This document shows, piece by piece, positions 11,176 through 22,421 of a stretch of DNA of 64,000 nucleotides. The DNA comes from Moniliella sp. 'wahieum' (Eukaryota; Basidiomycota; Moniliellomycetes; Moniliellales; Moniliellaceae): NCBI GenBank assembly GCA_003971905.1, contig RSEE01000009.1:682001-746000 (forward strand), given 5' to 3'. Position numbers and translations under genes: made by a program. The first letter of the stretch is position 1. Each line of letters begins with the position of its first letter. The notes under the pieces are model-generated. The model saw only the letters and a program-made list of their open reading frames with translations, was not told the origin of the DNA and searched no databases.

Positions 11176-13762
11176 TCACCCGGGCTTGCGCCGCTGGAGG
11201 GCCAGAGAGACAGACGTCAACGTGCAGGGCCTGCGCAAAAGGGGGTCATCTTGTTCGCGCAGCTCCTGGACCCGAGTCAGCAAGTGGTCCCACAGCCGGT
11301 CCAACACCATCGTTGCGGTTCCCGGAGAGAAGCGGGCATGGATACGAAGCACGTGGCGCAAGTGCGCGTCGTAGACGGTTTTTACGAGTTCGACCAGCTC
11401 GGTGGCAAACGCGCCATCCGTCAGCATGCCATCGCGCAAGCCTGTCCAGGCTGGGTGGACGATCCGGGTGGCAGCATACTCCGAATTGGGCCACGGGGCC
11501 TGGTTCATCTCCATCGAAGATGACGGAGCCGAAAAGTCTTCCTCCATCTCTAGACCACAGGACCAGACTACGTCCCAGTCCTGCTGGGACGCCAGCAGGG
11601 CGGTACGACGAGTATGCTGGGACGAGCGTAAGTAAAGCGGACGGGCAAGCATGCGTCTGGCCACATCGGGGGGTGATAAGGGCGGTGGAGACGAGGCGCT
11701 GGATGCAAGGGGAAAGGAGCGTTGTCAGCGTCGCCCAAAATTCGTATGTATCTTCCTCATCACCGTCAGACTTTGGTGTGAGGATGGGGCGAACATGAGG
11801 TAGCTTAACAGTATCGCGGGGGGAGTGGAGGGAACGGATTGCTGGCGCGAGGGAAGAGAAGAGAAGAAGAAGAAGAAGATGGGCAGCAAGATAAGCAACC
11901 AACAACACGCCCCACTGGTAAACTCAGCTGCACGAGCGAGAGGAAGGAGCACAGTTCCTGGTCAGGCTGTGAGCCGGGTTCGGAACCGATGGGGAGGGAA
12001 CGGGGAAGGAGAGGAAGCGAAAGAGGGGGAAGAGGTGCGGGACCGGCATGCATAGTAGTCTCTTGACTCGGTCACCGGTGAGCTAAGATTCGTTGGCACT
12101 CTTCCGGCTGGGGTCGTGGCTTCAGTCGCTCCCACATTTCGGTATGGGGAAAAGGAGTTCCGCTGCTCCTGTTGCACTGAAGGGGACGTTAACGGATGCG
12201 GAGAGGGCAACCATACCGTTGAGGGAAAGCCACCGGAAAATGGAATGTCCGATAATTCACTGGGAGTGGTGGGGAAGGGGCTGGGGCCCCATGGTGCCGG
12301 CACATGAATAGCACGAGGATGGGCCCAATGGAGGTCCATCAGACAAAGACCGAATCGAACGGTTCCTGGCGGGACAACAGGTACGCCGAAGGGGCGAGTC
12401 GTGTAGGTTTCAAAGGTGTGGTCCACCAAGTGGGGGGAGGCCGACGTTGCTGTGATATCGTTGGTCTTGTTCATGGATGGTCATCACTTCACGAAAATCC
12501 CCGGGCATGTCCGTATGGGAAAGAAAAGAACGGTGCCGGAGGATCCAAATTTCCTTCGGAACTCATCTGGGCCCGATAGTTGGCCGAAAAGCGTGAAGAA
12601 AACGTGAAGGAGAGGACCTCCACGTGAGTGCAAAGCTCCATATTCGACGGCAGTGATCGTTTCCCCCGCCTCTGGCAGGGGAACATGATCCACAAGTGAA
12701 TCTAACACTTCTAGCACCTTCAGCCGCAGACCAGGGACAAAATGGCCTACCCCTCCTGCCCACGCTTGCGTCGTTTGATCCGGAGTGTATGAAAACAGTG
12801 TTGCGATCGGGGAAAGTGTGCAGAGGGACATGGGGACAGTTCTAGCACGAGGACGACTGCTCGTCGTTTGGGCACCAGTACGAGAAACGTTCGATAAAGC
12901 ATTTGATGGTGTGAGCCCTCAGAATGGCAATCAGAGGAGATGTCGATAGGGTCAAGCAGCGAACCTTGGGCCGAAGACGGACGGACTGGGGGCGTCCCAG
13001 TGCCAGCAGGGCAAGCAGAGAGTGGAGCCGATGCTGAGGAGGATGTATGGGTGTTGCGGGAGTGAGACGCCAGAGAGGAAGTTAGGCCGGCCAGGCGACA
13101 AGCTGTGGCCAAGGGCCGGGTGTTCAAGTCCGAGGAAGGCCACAGAATTAGCCCCGGATGGGGCATGGGGGCCGATGAGTAAAATAACGATGCAACCAAA
13201 GAGGTCGCATTAAGTGTATTAGGCTGTGAAGCGGCACCGCGCACATGGCCGCGTAACCGAGGCGGTTGGTACGCGAAATAGTCACTGTTACTTGTTGGTT
13301 GAGCGGCAGTGTTGCCATTTTCAACGGTGCTTGGAGCAGAAGGTGTTTGATCGTAGGCAGAAAAATAGGGACGAATGTATGACCAATGCTCCCGCCGGGA
13401 GTGTGTTGATGATTCCGGAAGAAGGTCGGGAAGGCCATCGCTTTGGTACTTGGGGATGGGGGGCTTCCAGCGGAGACTGGAATGGGAAGGGAGGATGCGA
13501 TCGTCCTTTGGCCCATTGGCTCCCCTACTAGGGGCGTGCTAGGCTCATCGGATGGGCTATGGCAGGCAACTGAGGACTGCAGGGAGGGGGCATTGGGGCT
13601 AGTACTGGCGATGCGTGAGTGGGCTTGGGCTTGGCGTCGATGGGAGGGAGAGGCATGGAGATGGACTGGAAGTCGGACGGTGTAGGCGGTAAGCCGCCGC
13701 AGGTAATAGGTTCGGCGTACGGCATATACGTGACGGATTGAGGGTGGGGGCATACACGCCAA
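11176..13762 (-). CDS. Hypothetical protein, frame-broken, family not recognised
   Basis: Coding-like sequence passes between minus frames over about 2.5 kb. The 5' third is Ser/Pro/Thr-rich and disordered (for example PPTPSDFQSISMPLPP near 13650 and SSAPMPHPGLILWPSSDLN near 13140). A folded-looking segment follows at about 12830-12490 (LRLKVLEVLDSLVDHVP, LHVFFTLFGQLSGPDEFRRK), then another Pro/Ser-rich linker at about 12300-12000. The C-terminal domain, about 11860-11176, is helix-rich, with EFWATLTTLLSPCIQRLVST, MLTDGAFATELVELVKTVYD and MVLDRLWDHLLTRVQELREQ. The stop is at 11176. The start is unclear: 13762 is the first ATG of one frame, and coding-like sequence may extend to about 14037. 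An intron near 12480 is possible. I assign no function. Confidence 0.45.
11860..11882 (+). repeat. GAA microsatellite
   Basis: Short run of about six GAA/GAG triplets within a purine-rich plus strand. It falls inside the minus-strand hypothetical gene or one of its introns. Confidence 0.6.
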
Positions 13763-16129
13763 CAGGGACGGGAGCGCACAGAGAGGGGCAGGGAAACGGC
13801 GCCCACGTATGCTGATGGGGATCCAGATCGACGTGGGTAAGGGGCCTGCGGTGGTGGTGGCAATGGCAGTGGGCGCAGCAACCGAAGCCGTATAGTACGG
13901 GGGGGGGAGGAGGGGGGAGGTGGCGAAGAAATAACGGAGAAGGCGATGATGCAGTGGAAGTGTACCGACAGCTCGGCTGGCGTAGGTGGTGTGTGATGTG
14001 GGGGGCGAGGGACCTGAGGCCTGAGGGCCTGAGGCACGTTATTGACCGCTGAGTCTCAGCGCTGCGCCGCGGAGCTGAGCCCCTCAGCTGAAACCGGGGC
14101 CCGCGATATACTCTGGTAGGCTATCGGGGGGAGTGCTCCGCCAGCGCAGCGCCAGTGTGTGACAGAGACGTGCACTGGCGCACTTGGCCACCCAATCAAA
14201 CCCCCAGGGCCCGTTCCACAGGCAACAGTAACTCTAGTAACTAGTAACACTGATGTACTGGTGGCCCAGGGCTGCTGCGCTGCGTTGCAGGGCGGCCGTT
14301 TGCCGTGGAAGTGCGAGTCAAGATCTGAGACCCAACCTCAGCTTGAGAGGCCTGTCGAGAAACCAGTCGCTCCCTTCCAGCTCTCGTCAGTCTGCCCCGT
14401 CACTGCCATCGTCTATCGATATCTATTCCCGCCCTGAGGCCTGATCCATGGCTCATGCCCAGCGAACGCAAAAGGTCGAACGGTAACTCGAGACACACCA
14501 AATGCCCACCGCCCTGATTGCGCCCCATCATGCCCGTGCCGCCCACCACAGCCGAGAAGCTCGCGAGCTCCCACTCACGTGCCTTTCGCAACACTCTCCG
14601 GCTCGAGAAACCCACCCGGGATACTGTCACCCCATTTTCGCTCTTAAAAACAAAGATTTCCCACCCCCGTCTCACTCTTCCTTCTTTTTGCTCCCCCTCC
14701 ACCTAAATGGTGTGGTGGTTAGCCCCTCTCCCGGGGGAGCACGCATATATACTGAGAAGAGAGTAGAGTAATAGCTTTACGCACCCCAGCTGTTTCGCGT
14801 ATAGCTTCCGCGATGCATCATGCGTCTCAAACCCGCTTCCGTTGCTTTACCCCCCGTCTCGAGCTGAACAATCTGATTTGTTTGGGGAGAGATGCGGGGG
14901 AGTATTTAGTGTGCACATGACTATGTCCACTGTCGTCCGACCCTCTTTGGGCCCTATGTCTGCCAGGCTCCTCCTCTTGGAATAGAGCCACCAAAACAAC
15001 TCATCTCTTTCTCGGGAGCCCTGAATTATGGTCACGAGGGATCTGACCCCTCGGTCAACGTCAGAGTAGGACAAGAGAGTTGTCACCACACGTATATATA
15101 ACCCCGAGATGCCCGAGAATCATATGAGGAGAAACTCACAGTTTTGAGGACACAGGAGGAAGGGTGTACAGTATTCCTTTTACTACTCATGCGGGATATG
15201 TCGGTCGACTCAGTGGAAAAAGCAATGTGCTGATGGTTGGATTCGTTGTGATACTAGAGATCAGAGAACAAAAGGAAGGGGGGGAAGAAACCAAGAAAAA
15301 AGGCGGCGCAGTGAGCAGGAGCACGCCAGCCGCTGAGGCAAGCATGGGCCCATGTGATGCGTCTCACCGGAGATGACGCAAAGAGCGGCTACAAGTACCG
15401 AGAGCTCCAAAAGGGATGTGAAAGTGAGGCGTGGAGGAGACGCGCGCGATGATGGTGGAAGGGTCGGATCCACCAAACCAATACTTTAATTCCACACTCC
15501 GAGCTCTCTGGCTGAGCTTCGGACGGCCTTGGGCAATGGCAGTTGGGTGGTTTTTGGTGCGGTTTGTTGCTGTGACCCTTGCGGGTTCCAGTCGGTAGAC
15601 CAGGTTCCCTCGGTTCCAACATCTGTTTCCACGCTGCGGATATCGCTCAGCGTTGTGGCATGTCCCTGAGCCTGCATTCTCTCCTATGTACCTCACTGGC
15701 CCTGTGCCTAATAGTCCGGCCTCCTATTAGATGCCTCTGTAACATGTAACTAGACTCAACTGGGGCACCAATCCATCACCTTCTTCTCATCCTTCTGCCC
15801 ATCCGGCTCCCTAGGCCAACACTGTTGTCATCACCACTGTGGATCCCATAGCTACATGGATGAGTTCCATCTTGTGATTGGGGGCAGTAGTGCAAATTGC
15901 CGCCATCGCTGGCCATGAACAAATGAACTTCGAAAGAGAACCAAGTGTTCGACATGGCGTGCCGCCGGACGTACGCGGGGCAAGGCCGAGTTACGTCAGC
16001 GTTCGAAGCCTGTCCGACCAGCCCGGCCCGTCGTATCAGCAACGGACCACGACCTGCTCTACTTTTGCCGCCAGCCTCTTGTGTCCCAGAAATGCCGGCG
16101 GACCAACCTGCGCGCCGCCCGCGGCGGAT
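13763..16129. other. Long intergenic region
   Basis: About 2.4 kb between the unrecognised minus-strand gene and riboflavin kinase. I see no convincing gene. Contains a poly-G run near 13900, TATATAT near 14745 and 15095, and a purine-rich tract near 15260-15305. Small ORFs here look random. Promoters of both flanking genes must lie in it. Confidence 0.45.
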
Positions 16130-17023
16130 ATGGCGCCCGTCCAGTCCGTTCGCAACGCTCGTCCGCTCATCATTGGCCCCGCCTCGCCTGAACCCCCATT
16201 CCCCATCGTGCTCGAGGGCACAGTGGAGAATGGGTTTGGAAGGGGCGGCAAGGAGTTGGGCTGCCCAACTGCCAACTTGCCTCCCGCGGTGTTGGAAGAG
16301 GCAGAGAAGAAGCATGGGCTCACCACGACTGGCGTCTATTACGGCTGGGCGCGCGTCGTCATCACCCCTCCCGGAGCAACGGTACGCCCCTCCTCTTCAC
16401 CTCTCCTTACGTTGCGCACGCTGCCCAAACTGCGGCCCAGGTGCTAGCCTGCTTCATTGTCGGCGTCATACTCTGACACCCCCCCTCCCCCTCCTCGGCC
16501 ACGCGGGTCTTTGCTGGAAGGAACAGGAATGGGTCAAGGACAATGACCGTATTTGGCCCATGGTCATGAGCGTCGGTTTCAATCCTTTTACGGGAACAAG
16601 GTCAAGACCGCCGTACGTTCTTTATCCCTGTCGTTGTCCTTTGCCATTTATGTTTCTTGTTTGGCTAACGTGGAGCTTCTGCTATTTTTTCTCTTTTCTC
16701 TTTTGAAAACACAGGAGGTTCACATCATTCACAAGTACCCCAGGGACTTTTACGGTGCCACCGTTCGCTCCATTGTGTTGGGCTACATCCGCCCCGAGTT
16801 CAACTACACTTCGGTCGGTACGTAGCACCTTGTCTTCCCTTCTTCTCTATTTGCGTTGGTTTTCTCTCCCCACTCCCTTGGACTGGCAGAGAGGGGATGG
16901 ACTGAGAACTAACCCCCGTCCGACTGGGTAGACGATCTAATTGCCGACATTGAGACGGACAAGAAGGCTGCCATCAAGAGCTTGGACAGGCCGGGCTACC
17001 AGGCCTACCAATCCAAGATCTAA
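16130..17023 (+). CDS. FMN1: Riboflavin kinase (ATP:riboflavin 5'-phosphotransferase)
   Basis: Makes FMN from riboflavin and ATP, the first step of flavin cofactor synthesis. Four exons: 16130-16381, 16527-16612, 16715-16817 and 16932-17023, with donors GTACGC, GTACGT and GTACGT. Exon 1 starts [13 protein letters not shown] and carries [20 protein letters not shown] followed by GCPTANLP, the nucleotide-binding signature with the catalytic-site PTAN motif, and then [10 protein letters not shown]. Exon 2 has [12 protein letters not shown], exon 3 [15 protein letters not shown] and [13 protein letters not shown], and exon 4 [14 protein letters not shown] and a terminal QSKI. Length is about 177 residues, as usual for fungal enzymes. 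One missing base near 16591 breaks [11 protein letters not shown] at the end of exon 2. The enzyme is normally essential, so this break is more likely a sequence error than inactivation. Confidence 0.94.
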
Positions 17024-17677
17024 GCCTACCTTGTCTCTTTTCCATCCGACCCCATCGCGAGGGGTTCGACTCGGTGGATGGTGGATGGCGACGATGCATG
17101 CTGGTTGGTGTCCTAATTTAATCGCTCCCGCCTCGGTCACCTCGGTGATAAAATGATTGCATTTGCCCTAGTACCAGACAGCTTTTCCCAGATGGTCGAT
17201 GACAGATGAGGTCGATGAGACTGATAACGACCAGAACGGTAAATGAGAACGTTTTCACCTTTCGATGTCAGCCTGTTAGAAGGCTCCCATGTCCGCCGAC
17301 GAACGTCGACGCGGGCACCGCCGGACACGTACTGCGGTGCGTTGGCGTAACCCGGTCCGGCCTTTCAAGCCAACTTTGAAAGTCGGCATTAGGCTTCCGT
17401 TCGAATTTACCCCGCTCCGCTTAAGCTTGATCCCGCGGGCTGGCATCATGCGTCCCGGCCGCGTTGCTCCATTTCCGTCGGAGCGGCATTTCGAATCTCC
17501 CACCGGCCGACGTCTGTCCCACGGCCACGGCCACCGCTTCCGAACCCCGCTCCACACCGCTCTGCCGTGAGGGAACGGAGGGATGGGTACAGTTGGGTAG
17601 GACCTTGTCTATGTGGGAGGTGGGGGGGGCATGGGGGGCTGTATATACGAGATTCAAAAGGCAAGGCCAGAAGCCGA
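17024..17677. other. Intergenic region
   Basis: Lies between riboflavin kinase and the 3' end of the next minus-strand gene. An open frame at 17289-17570 is Arg/Pro-rich, has no domain and overlaps an equally open antisense frame, so I do not call it. Nothing else is seen. Confidence 0.4.
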
Positions 17678-20600
17678 CTATACGCAAGCTCCTGAGCAAC
17701 AGAACACAAAATGATTTGGAAGCTGTTGCGGTCCACATGAACAGGAACGAGCACAGAGAAGGTATATGGGCGTGCCCGCCAGCGCCACAACCAGGTCTCC
17801 AGGGACAGAGGGGATGGGCGAGACACGTTGGCCCACCATGGCTCCACGGCAGAGGGCAGGGTTAGCGAGAGGGCGGCTGGGCCAGTCGGCGATGACACGC
17901 ATCGACGGCTCGCACAGTGCGCGGGTGGGCAGATGCGTACTGGCGCGAAGCTGGGCCAGACGACGCAGTCGCGCGGTGGCGCTGGCGCGGATTCTGGTCA
18001 GTCCACCCGCGGCTTCCGGGCGCAGGGGGGCTGCGGGCCATCCTGAGGTTTCCGTCCCAGCACGAGTGGGAGCCGAGCAGGAACCTGGCAGGAGATTGGG
18101 CTGCGGGCCCATCCGGATGGGTGCCGTCCCAGTGCGGGTGGGGCCCGAGCAAGGACCTGGGCAGGAGATTGAGCAAGACTTGACAGAAGATTGAGCAGAA
18201 GGCTGGGCAGAAAGCTGGGCAGAAAGCTGGGCAGAAGGCTGGACAGGAGGGTGGAGAGCAGAGGGATCTGGCTTGGCCAGCGACAGCGGGCAGGGCCACT
18301 CGTCTCGCCGCCCGTCTCGCCACCCGCCCCGCCGCGAGTCTCGTTGCGAGTCTCGTTGCGAATCTCGCTGCGAGTCGCAACGTGATCCAGGGTGGGCGAT
18401 AGAACGATCGGTGCGGAACCGTCGCGGATTGACGCCACGCTGGGTCAGGTAAGGCAGGTCGGCCCGGCGGAGCTCTGGGCGGAGCCTGGACGAAGCTTTG
18501 GACGAAGTTTGGACGAAGCTCTGAACGAAGCTCTGGGCGGAGCTTGCCCTGGAGCTTGCCCTTTCGCTTTCTTGGAGCTTGTCGAGGAGTTTCCGGGGAG
18601 CTTGTCGAGGTGCCGACGAGCAGGGGCAGCTGGGGCGGTGGGAGCTTGGTGCTGGAACAGGGGCCGAGCATGGGGCCCCGTGTGAGTGGAGGGGACAAAG
18701 AGCAGTCGGCGCGGGGGCGGTTGGAGTGAACGGGCCGCAAGCGGTCCGCGAGCGGCAGCCCGAGGCTGGAGCGGTACGACTGGACGCGGCAGCTGGGATG
18801 CGGGGAGAGGTGCAGCGTGGGCGGGTAGGGGGAGGGAGAGAAGAGGAGGGGGAGGGGAAGGGCGAGGTGGAAGGCGAAGAAGGCGAGGGGAGGGGCGAGA
18901 CGTTTGCCCAGGACCGAGGCAGACGGGGCGCCATGCGCTGGCACCGGGTCGGGATGCTGGACCTGCGGTCGGGGCAAGGCAGGCGGGGGGGGGGCACGTG
19001 CGCCGAGGCGAGGAGCAGGAGCGGGGAGCGGGTTCCAGTTCGTGGGGAGGAAAGAGAGCGAGCTGGAGAAGGTTGTCGGTGCGCTCGACGCGGGTCGTCG
19101 TGCGCCTGGGGCAGAGGTCTCTTGCGAAGGGGCGGCATGCGCGCCCAGGCGCGTCGCGAGGCGGAACGAGGCTCGGATGAGACGCCGCGGCCGGGCTGGA
19201 GGCGGAGCGGGACCCTTGGGTGCTCCGCTCAGGCCTCTGCCTGGGTAGCTTCGGGCGGGCGGCGGCGTGTCGAACTCAAATGACGATCCTTGTACCGAGA
19301 CTGGGGACGGGAGGGAGGAAAACTGCCTGCGAAGCGGTTGAAGGGAGCAGGTCCAAAGGTGGGGTACTCGATGCTGGGTGAAAGTCGCTTGGCGCGCAAG
19401 CCGTTCGCGGGCGGGGGCGGAGGCAGGGGCGGGGCAGGGGGGCGGGTTGGAGATTGAGAGGGGCGTCGATGAGAATGAGAAAGGGGAGGTCATCTGGATG
19501 CTGATTGGCTTGGCGTAGTGTGGCAGGGGGAACAGCAGCGGCTGGTACGTCGGTCGGCAGATGCCGTCGCTGGGCCCGGGAAGATCGAGAAGTTGAGGCG
19601 GTGGCGGGTGCTTGGACGGAGGAGCCGGGCGCAGGGAGGTGGACCGACGGGTCCGAGAGGGAGGCATAGTGACGGAAAGCGAAGACGGCTCGGGGAGATG
19701 CAAAGAAGAGTCGGTGCTGTCGAGACCGCGGGAGCGCGCTTGGGCGAAGGAACGGGGCCTTGCGAGGCGCTGGGACGGGGCATAGCTTGGCCCGGCGGCG
19801 GCATGGACAAGCTTTCATCCAACCGGAGCGAGCGGCTGGGTTGGGGCGCAGCAGGTGCAGAGGCCGACGGCACAATACTGGGCCCAATGCTAGGCACAAG
19901 GCTGGGCTGGGAGACCAGCGCCGATCTGAGGAGGACAGGGAGGAGCGTAGCAGCTGGGACACCAACGACGGTGGAAGAGAGAGGATGCTAGGCGGAGGCG
20001 GGGCGCCGGGCAGGGCTTTTCCTGGCTCGGCTCGGCGCTGGACAAGGAGGATTCGGATGCCAAAACGTCATCTCCATGGCAGCGGCCAGAGGAGACAAAG
20101 GAAGGGTTGGAGGAAGCCGGGTGAGCCGACGCAGCGCCAGCGGGAATGGGTGTGGGAGCCAGAGCGCCACCTTCAGAGGAGCAAGGGCATGGCCAGACCC
20201 AGAATCCGGATGAGCGGTAGTAGCATTGGCAGCGGCGGCAGTGGCAGCAGCCGGAAGTGCCTCTTTGGCCAGGCTTGCACGGTCCGCGCTAGATGCTTCG
20301 CCTCTCTCTACCTCCGGTCCTGACGAAGCAACGGGGAACGCAAGCGGGTTAAAGAAGAGCGGAGCTGGGTTCTCAGTCAAGGGGTTCAGGCTGCGTTGGT
20401 CGGCGGCGGGTTGGACCCAGGGGCGCGGGACTGGGTTACGAAGGAAGAGGAGCGACGTCCCTTTTTGCGTTTGCCACGGTGAGGACGACGGCGTTTGGAA
20501 GAGGGAGGGACGTCGTTCTGGCTCGAAAGCGACGCGTGAAGGAGAGAAAGCAGGCCGGGCGCTCCACTGGACGTGGTGGTGGAGGGAGCAAAGAGATGGT

Positions 20601-21395
20601 GGACACGGTGGTAGCCTGCTGCTGGGCAGCCAGGAGGCGACGTTGATGAGCGAAAAAGGCGGTAAGACGTTCACGCACCAACCGATTCGCTTCCTGCTCT
20701 TCGCCCATGGACCAAAGCCACCTGGAGCCAGTCCAAAACGCTTCTTCCCCCGCGCCGCCTAGGTAGCGGAATTTGTCGCAGTGCACGACGAGCGTGCGCC
20801 GATCTCGGCGTGGGTGGGTGCATGGTCGGGCTCGGCCATCAGCAGATGAGCAGGGAGGGGGAAAACCTGTTTGCCTGTAGGAACCGCTGCGCCTCGATCG
20901 GCGGTTGGCCCAGCTCGACCCTCACACTGGACAAAACTAGGATGGCACCTCGCAGAGACGAGACGGTGCGGACGGGGTTGCCGAGCGCACGCCGATGGCT
21001 TGCGGCGCAGGGTTCGGTCAGCGGAGGGCGGACAAGGAGACGGGGAGACGGGGCCTGGCAATGGGCAAGCAAGGGACGTACCGATGGAATTCGGCCACAG
21101 CTGTGGCGGTCAAGTGGACCACCACCATGGCTTCGGGGTCGGACGCGACCAACCAGAAGGGCTCCTCCTTGTCGGGAAGGCCCATGGCAAACGTGAGAAA
21201 GCGGAAGACCTGGACCAATCCGCCCCCGATCGAGGCGAGCGCGTCGGGGCCCTCCCGTGGACGCTTGGTCAGGCCGGCAGAGCAGGGGGGCGGCTTGGCT
21301 AGTTCCGGGCCGTTGTCCGGATGCGCGGCGACCGCCAGCTCGTAGCCGCGGGGGAGAAGGCGCTCGCGCAGCCACGGACGCACATGGACGCTCAT
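17678..21395 (-). CDS. Large hypothetical protein: N-terminal folded region, long disordered tail
   Basis: Family not recognised. The start is taken at ATG 21395 (MSVHVRPWLRERLLPRGYEL). Exon 1 continues with GGGLVQVFRFLTFAMGLPDK and EPFWLVASDPEAMVVVHLTA. A likely intron is 20927-21081 (GTACGT...CCAG), joining EFHR to VRVELGQPPIEAQRFLQANR. After another break come LVVHCDKFRYLGGAGEEAFW and a charged helix (EEQEANRLVRERLTAFFAHQ). From about 20580 downward the chain is Ser/Pro/Ala/Arg-rich over more than 900 residues, with 12-bp tandem repeats that keep the frame near the 3' end. The stop used is 17678; another frame stops at 17862. Composition on the plus strand (Gly/Arg-rich ORFs) is the expected antisense shadow. 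The folded N-terminus could be a binding module, but I cannot name it. Confidence 0.5.
18183..18246 (+). repeat. 12-bp tandem repeat (GGGCAGAAAGCT-like), about 5 copies
   Basis: Imperfect copies of a 12-bp unit inside the disordered part of the minus-strand gene. In the likely frame they encode Ala-Gln-Leu/Pro-Ser tetrapeptides. Confidence 0.85.
18333..18378 (+). repeat. 12-bp tandem repeat (GCGAGTCTCGTT-like), about 4 copies
   Basis: A second, unrelated 12-bp unit in the same gene. In the likely minus-strand frame it encodes repeated Gln-Arg-Asp-Ser. Confidence 0.85.
18474..18560 (+). repeat. 12-bp degenerate tandem repeat (GACGAAGCTTTG-like)
   Basis: A third 12-bp-period array in the same disordered region, more degenerate. 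On the minus strand it encodes Ser-Phe-Val-Gln-like tetrapeptides. Confidence 0.75.
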
Positions 21396-22421
21396 GAGGA
21401 AGGCGACGGGCGCAGGGAGGGTGCGGGTGCGAGTGCGGATGCGGGTGCGCGTGCGCGTGGGAGGGCGGGTGGGGAAGACGACGACGCAGAGGGCGGGGAC
21501 GCGTCGAGAAGGCGCCAGGCGCGGGTGGCTGCCAGTCCGATCATCGACCATCGCGCCTCGCTCATCGCTCCTCGGCCCTCGCGCATCGATCACGTGTGGT
21601 CACGTGCCAGGACCGAGCGCGTCGCAAATGAAATCTTGCAGCCCGCGTGGATCTGGCACTTGGGGCGTTACTAATCCCCCGTCCAGCCGCGCCTCTCAGA
21701 TCTCACTGCGTATGCGCGACACGAAGCAAGCTACAGGAGGCTAGGCGGTAGCCAGTGTCGCATCTGCCTCTACACCATCCCATCCCACCTGAGCGTCGGA
21801 GAGCCGCGGTCCAGGAGCCACGCAAGAGTCGAACATGCCTTCACTGAAAGAACGACACAAGAAAACAAGCACACCAGGAGCCAAGGGAGGGGAAGAGGGA
21901 GGAGAGAGGGAAAGGAAAGGAGGTAACACGCAATGAAAAAAGGGGAAGCACGCGCGCGCGGGAGGGGGGAAAACAGAGGTGGACCTGCGCTAGCCGTGGT
22001 ATGCAGTAGCAGCGATCTATCCACTGCTGTCGTGAGGTGCGCGCCGTCACAAAAGTCAAAACAAAAAAAGAGAGAAGACCCAACAAAAAGTAGCTTGAAG
22101 GTGAAGAGAAAGAGGCTTGCAACTAGCAAACGACCAACGAGACGACAAAAAACGACCGTGGCGTATCAAGCAACGAGAAACGCGACACATCCACCGCCCA
22201 ACAGAGTACACAGCGCAGTGGGGAGCAACCTCAGGGAAAAAAAACAAAACAAAAGAAACAAGCAACGACCGTGCCAGGGGAGGAAGAAGGACCCAGGTCG
22301 AAGGTGGGAGGCGGGGGCGCCAGCCGTCCATAGCGCATGGTATGGGAAACACGAGGAAAAGGTGGGGGTTGGGGGATTAAAGGAGAGAGCAAAAGAGGAT
22401 GGGAGAGCCGGAAGAGGCCCG
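21396..22421. other. Intergenic region between a minus-strand gene start and the glucanase 3' end
   Basis: Begins with a GTGCGG/GTGCGC hexamer-like run (about 21420-21465), just upstream of the start of the preceding minus-strand gene and so in its promoter. The remainder, about 21840-22420, is purine/A-rich on the plus strand and matches the 3' UTR of the glucanase. A Lys-rich ORF at 21933-22499 looks like an artefact of that composition. Confidence 0.45.

Noticed and set aside
11176-12060. Hydrophobic stretch LLLVAYLAAHLLLLLLF near 11900 as a membrane segment
   Set aside because: It is encoded by a CTT/CTC repeat opposite a GAA microsatellite and sits at a likely frame break or intron, so I do not trust it as protein.
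13060-13145. tRNA-like T-arm (GTTCAAGTCCG) near 13110
   Set aside because: I could not pair an acceptor stem or anticodon arm around it, and it falls in coding-like sequence of the minus-strand gene.
17040-17080. tRNA-like GGTTCGACTC near 17060
   Set aside because: No D-arm or acceptor stem at the right distances; it is the 3' flank of riboflavin kinase.
18579-19283. 234-codon plus-strand ORF rich in Gly, Arg and Glu
   Set aside because: It is the antisense shadow of the Pro/Ser/Arg-rich minus-strand gene in high-GC DNA; no domain and biased composition.
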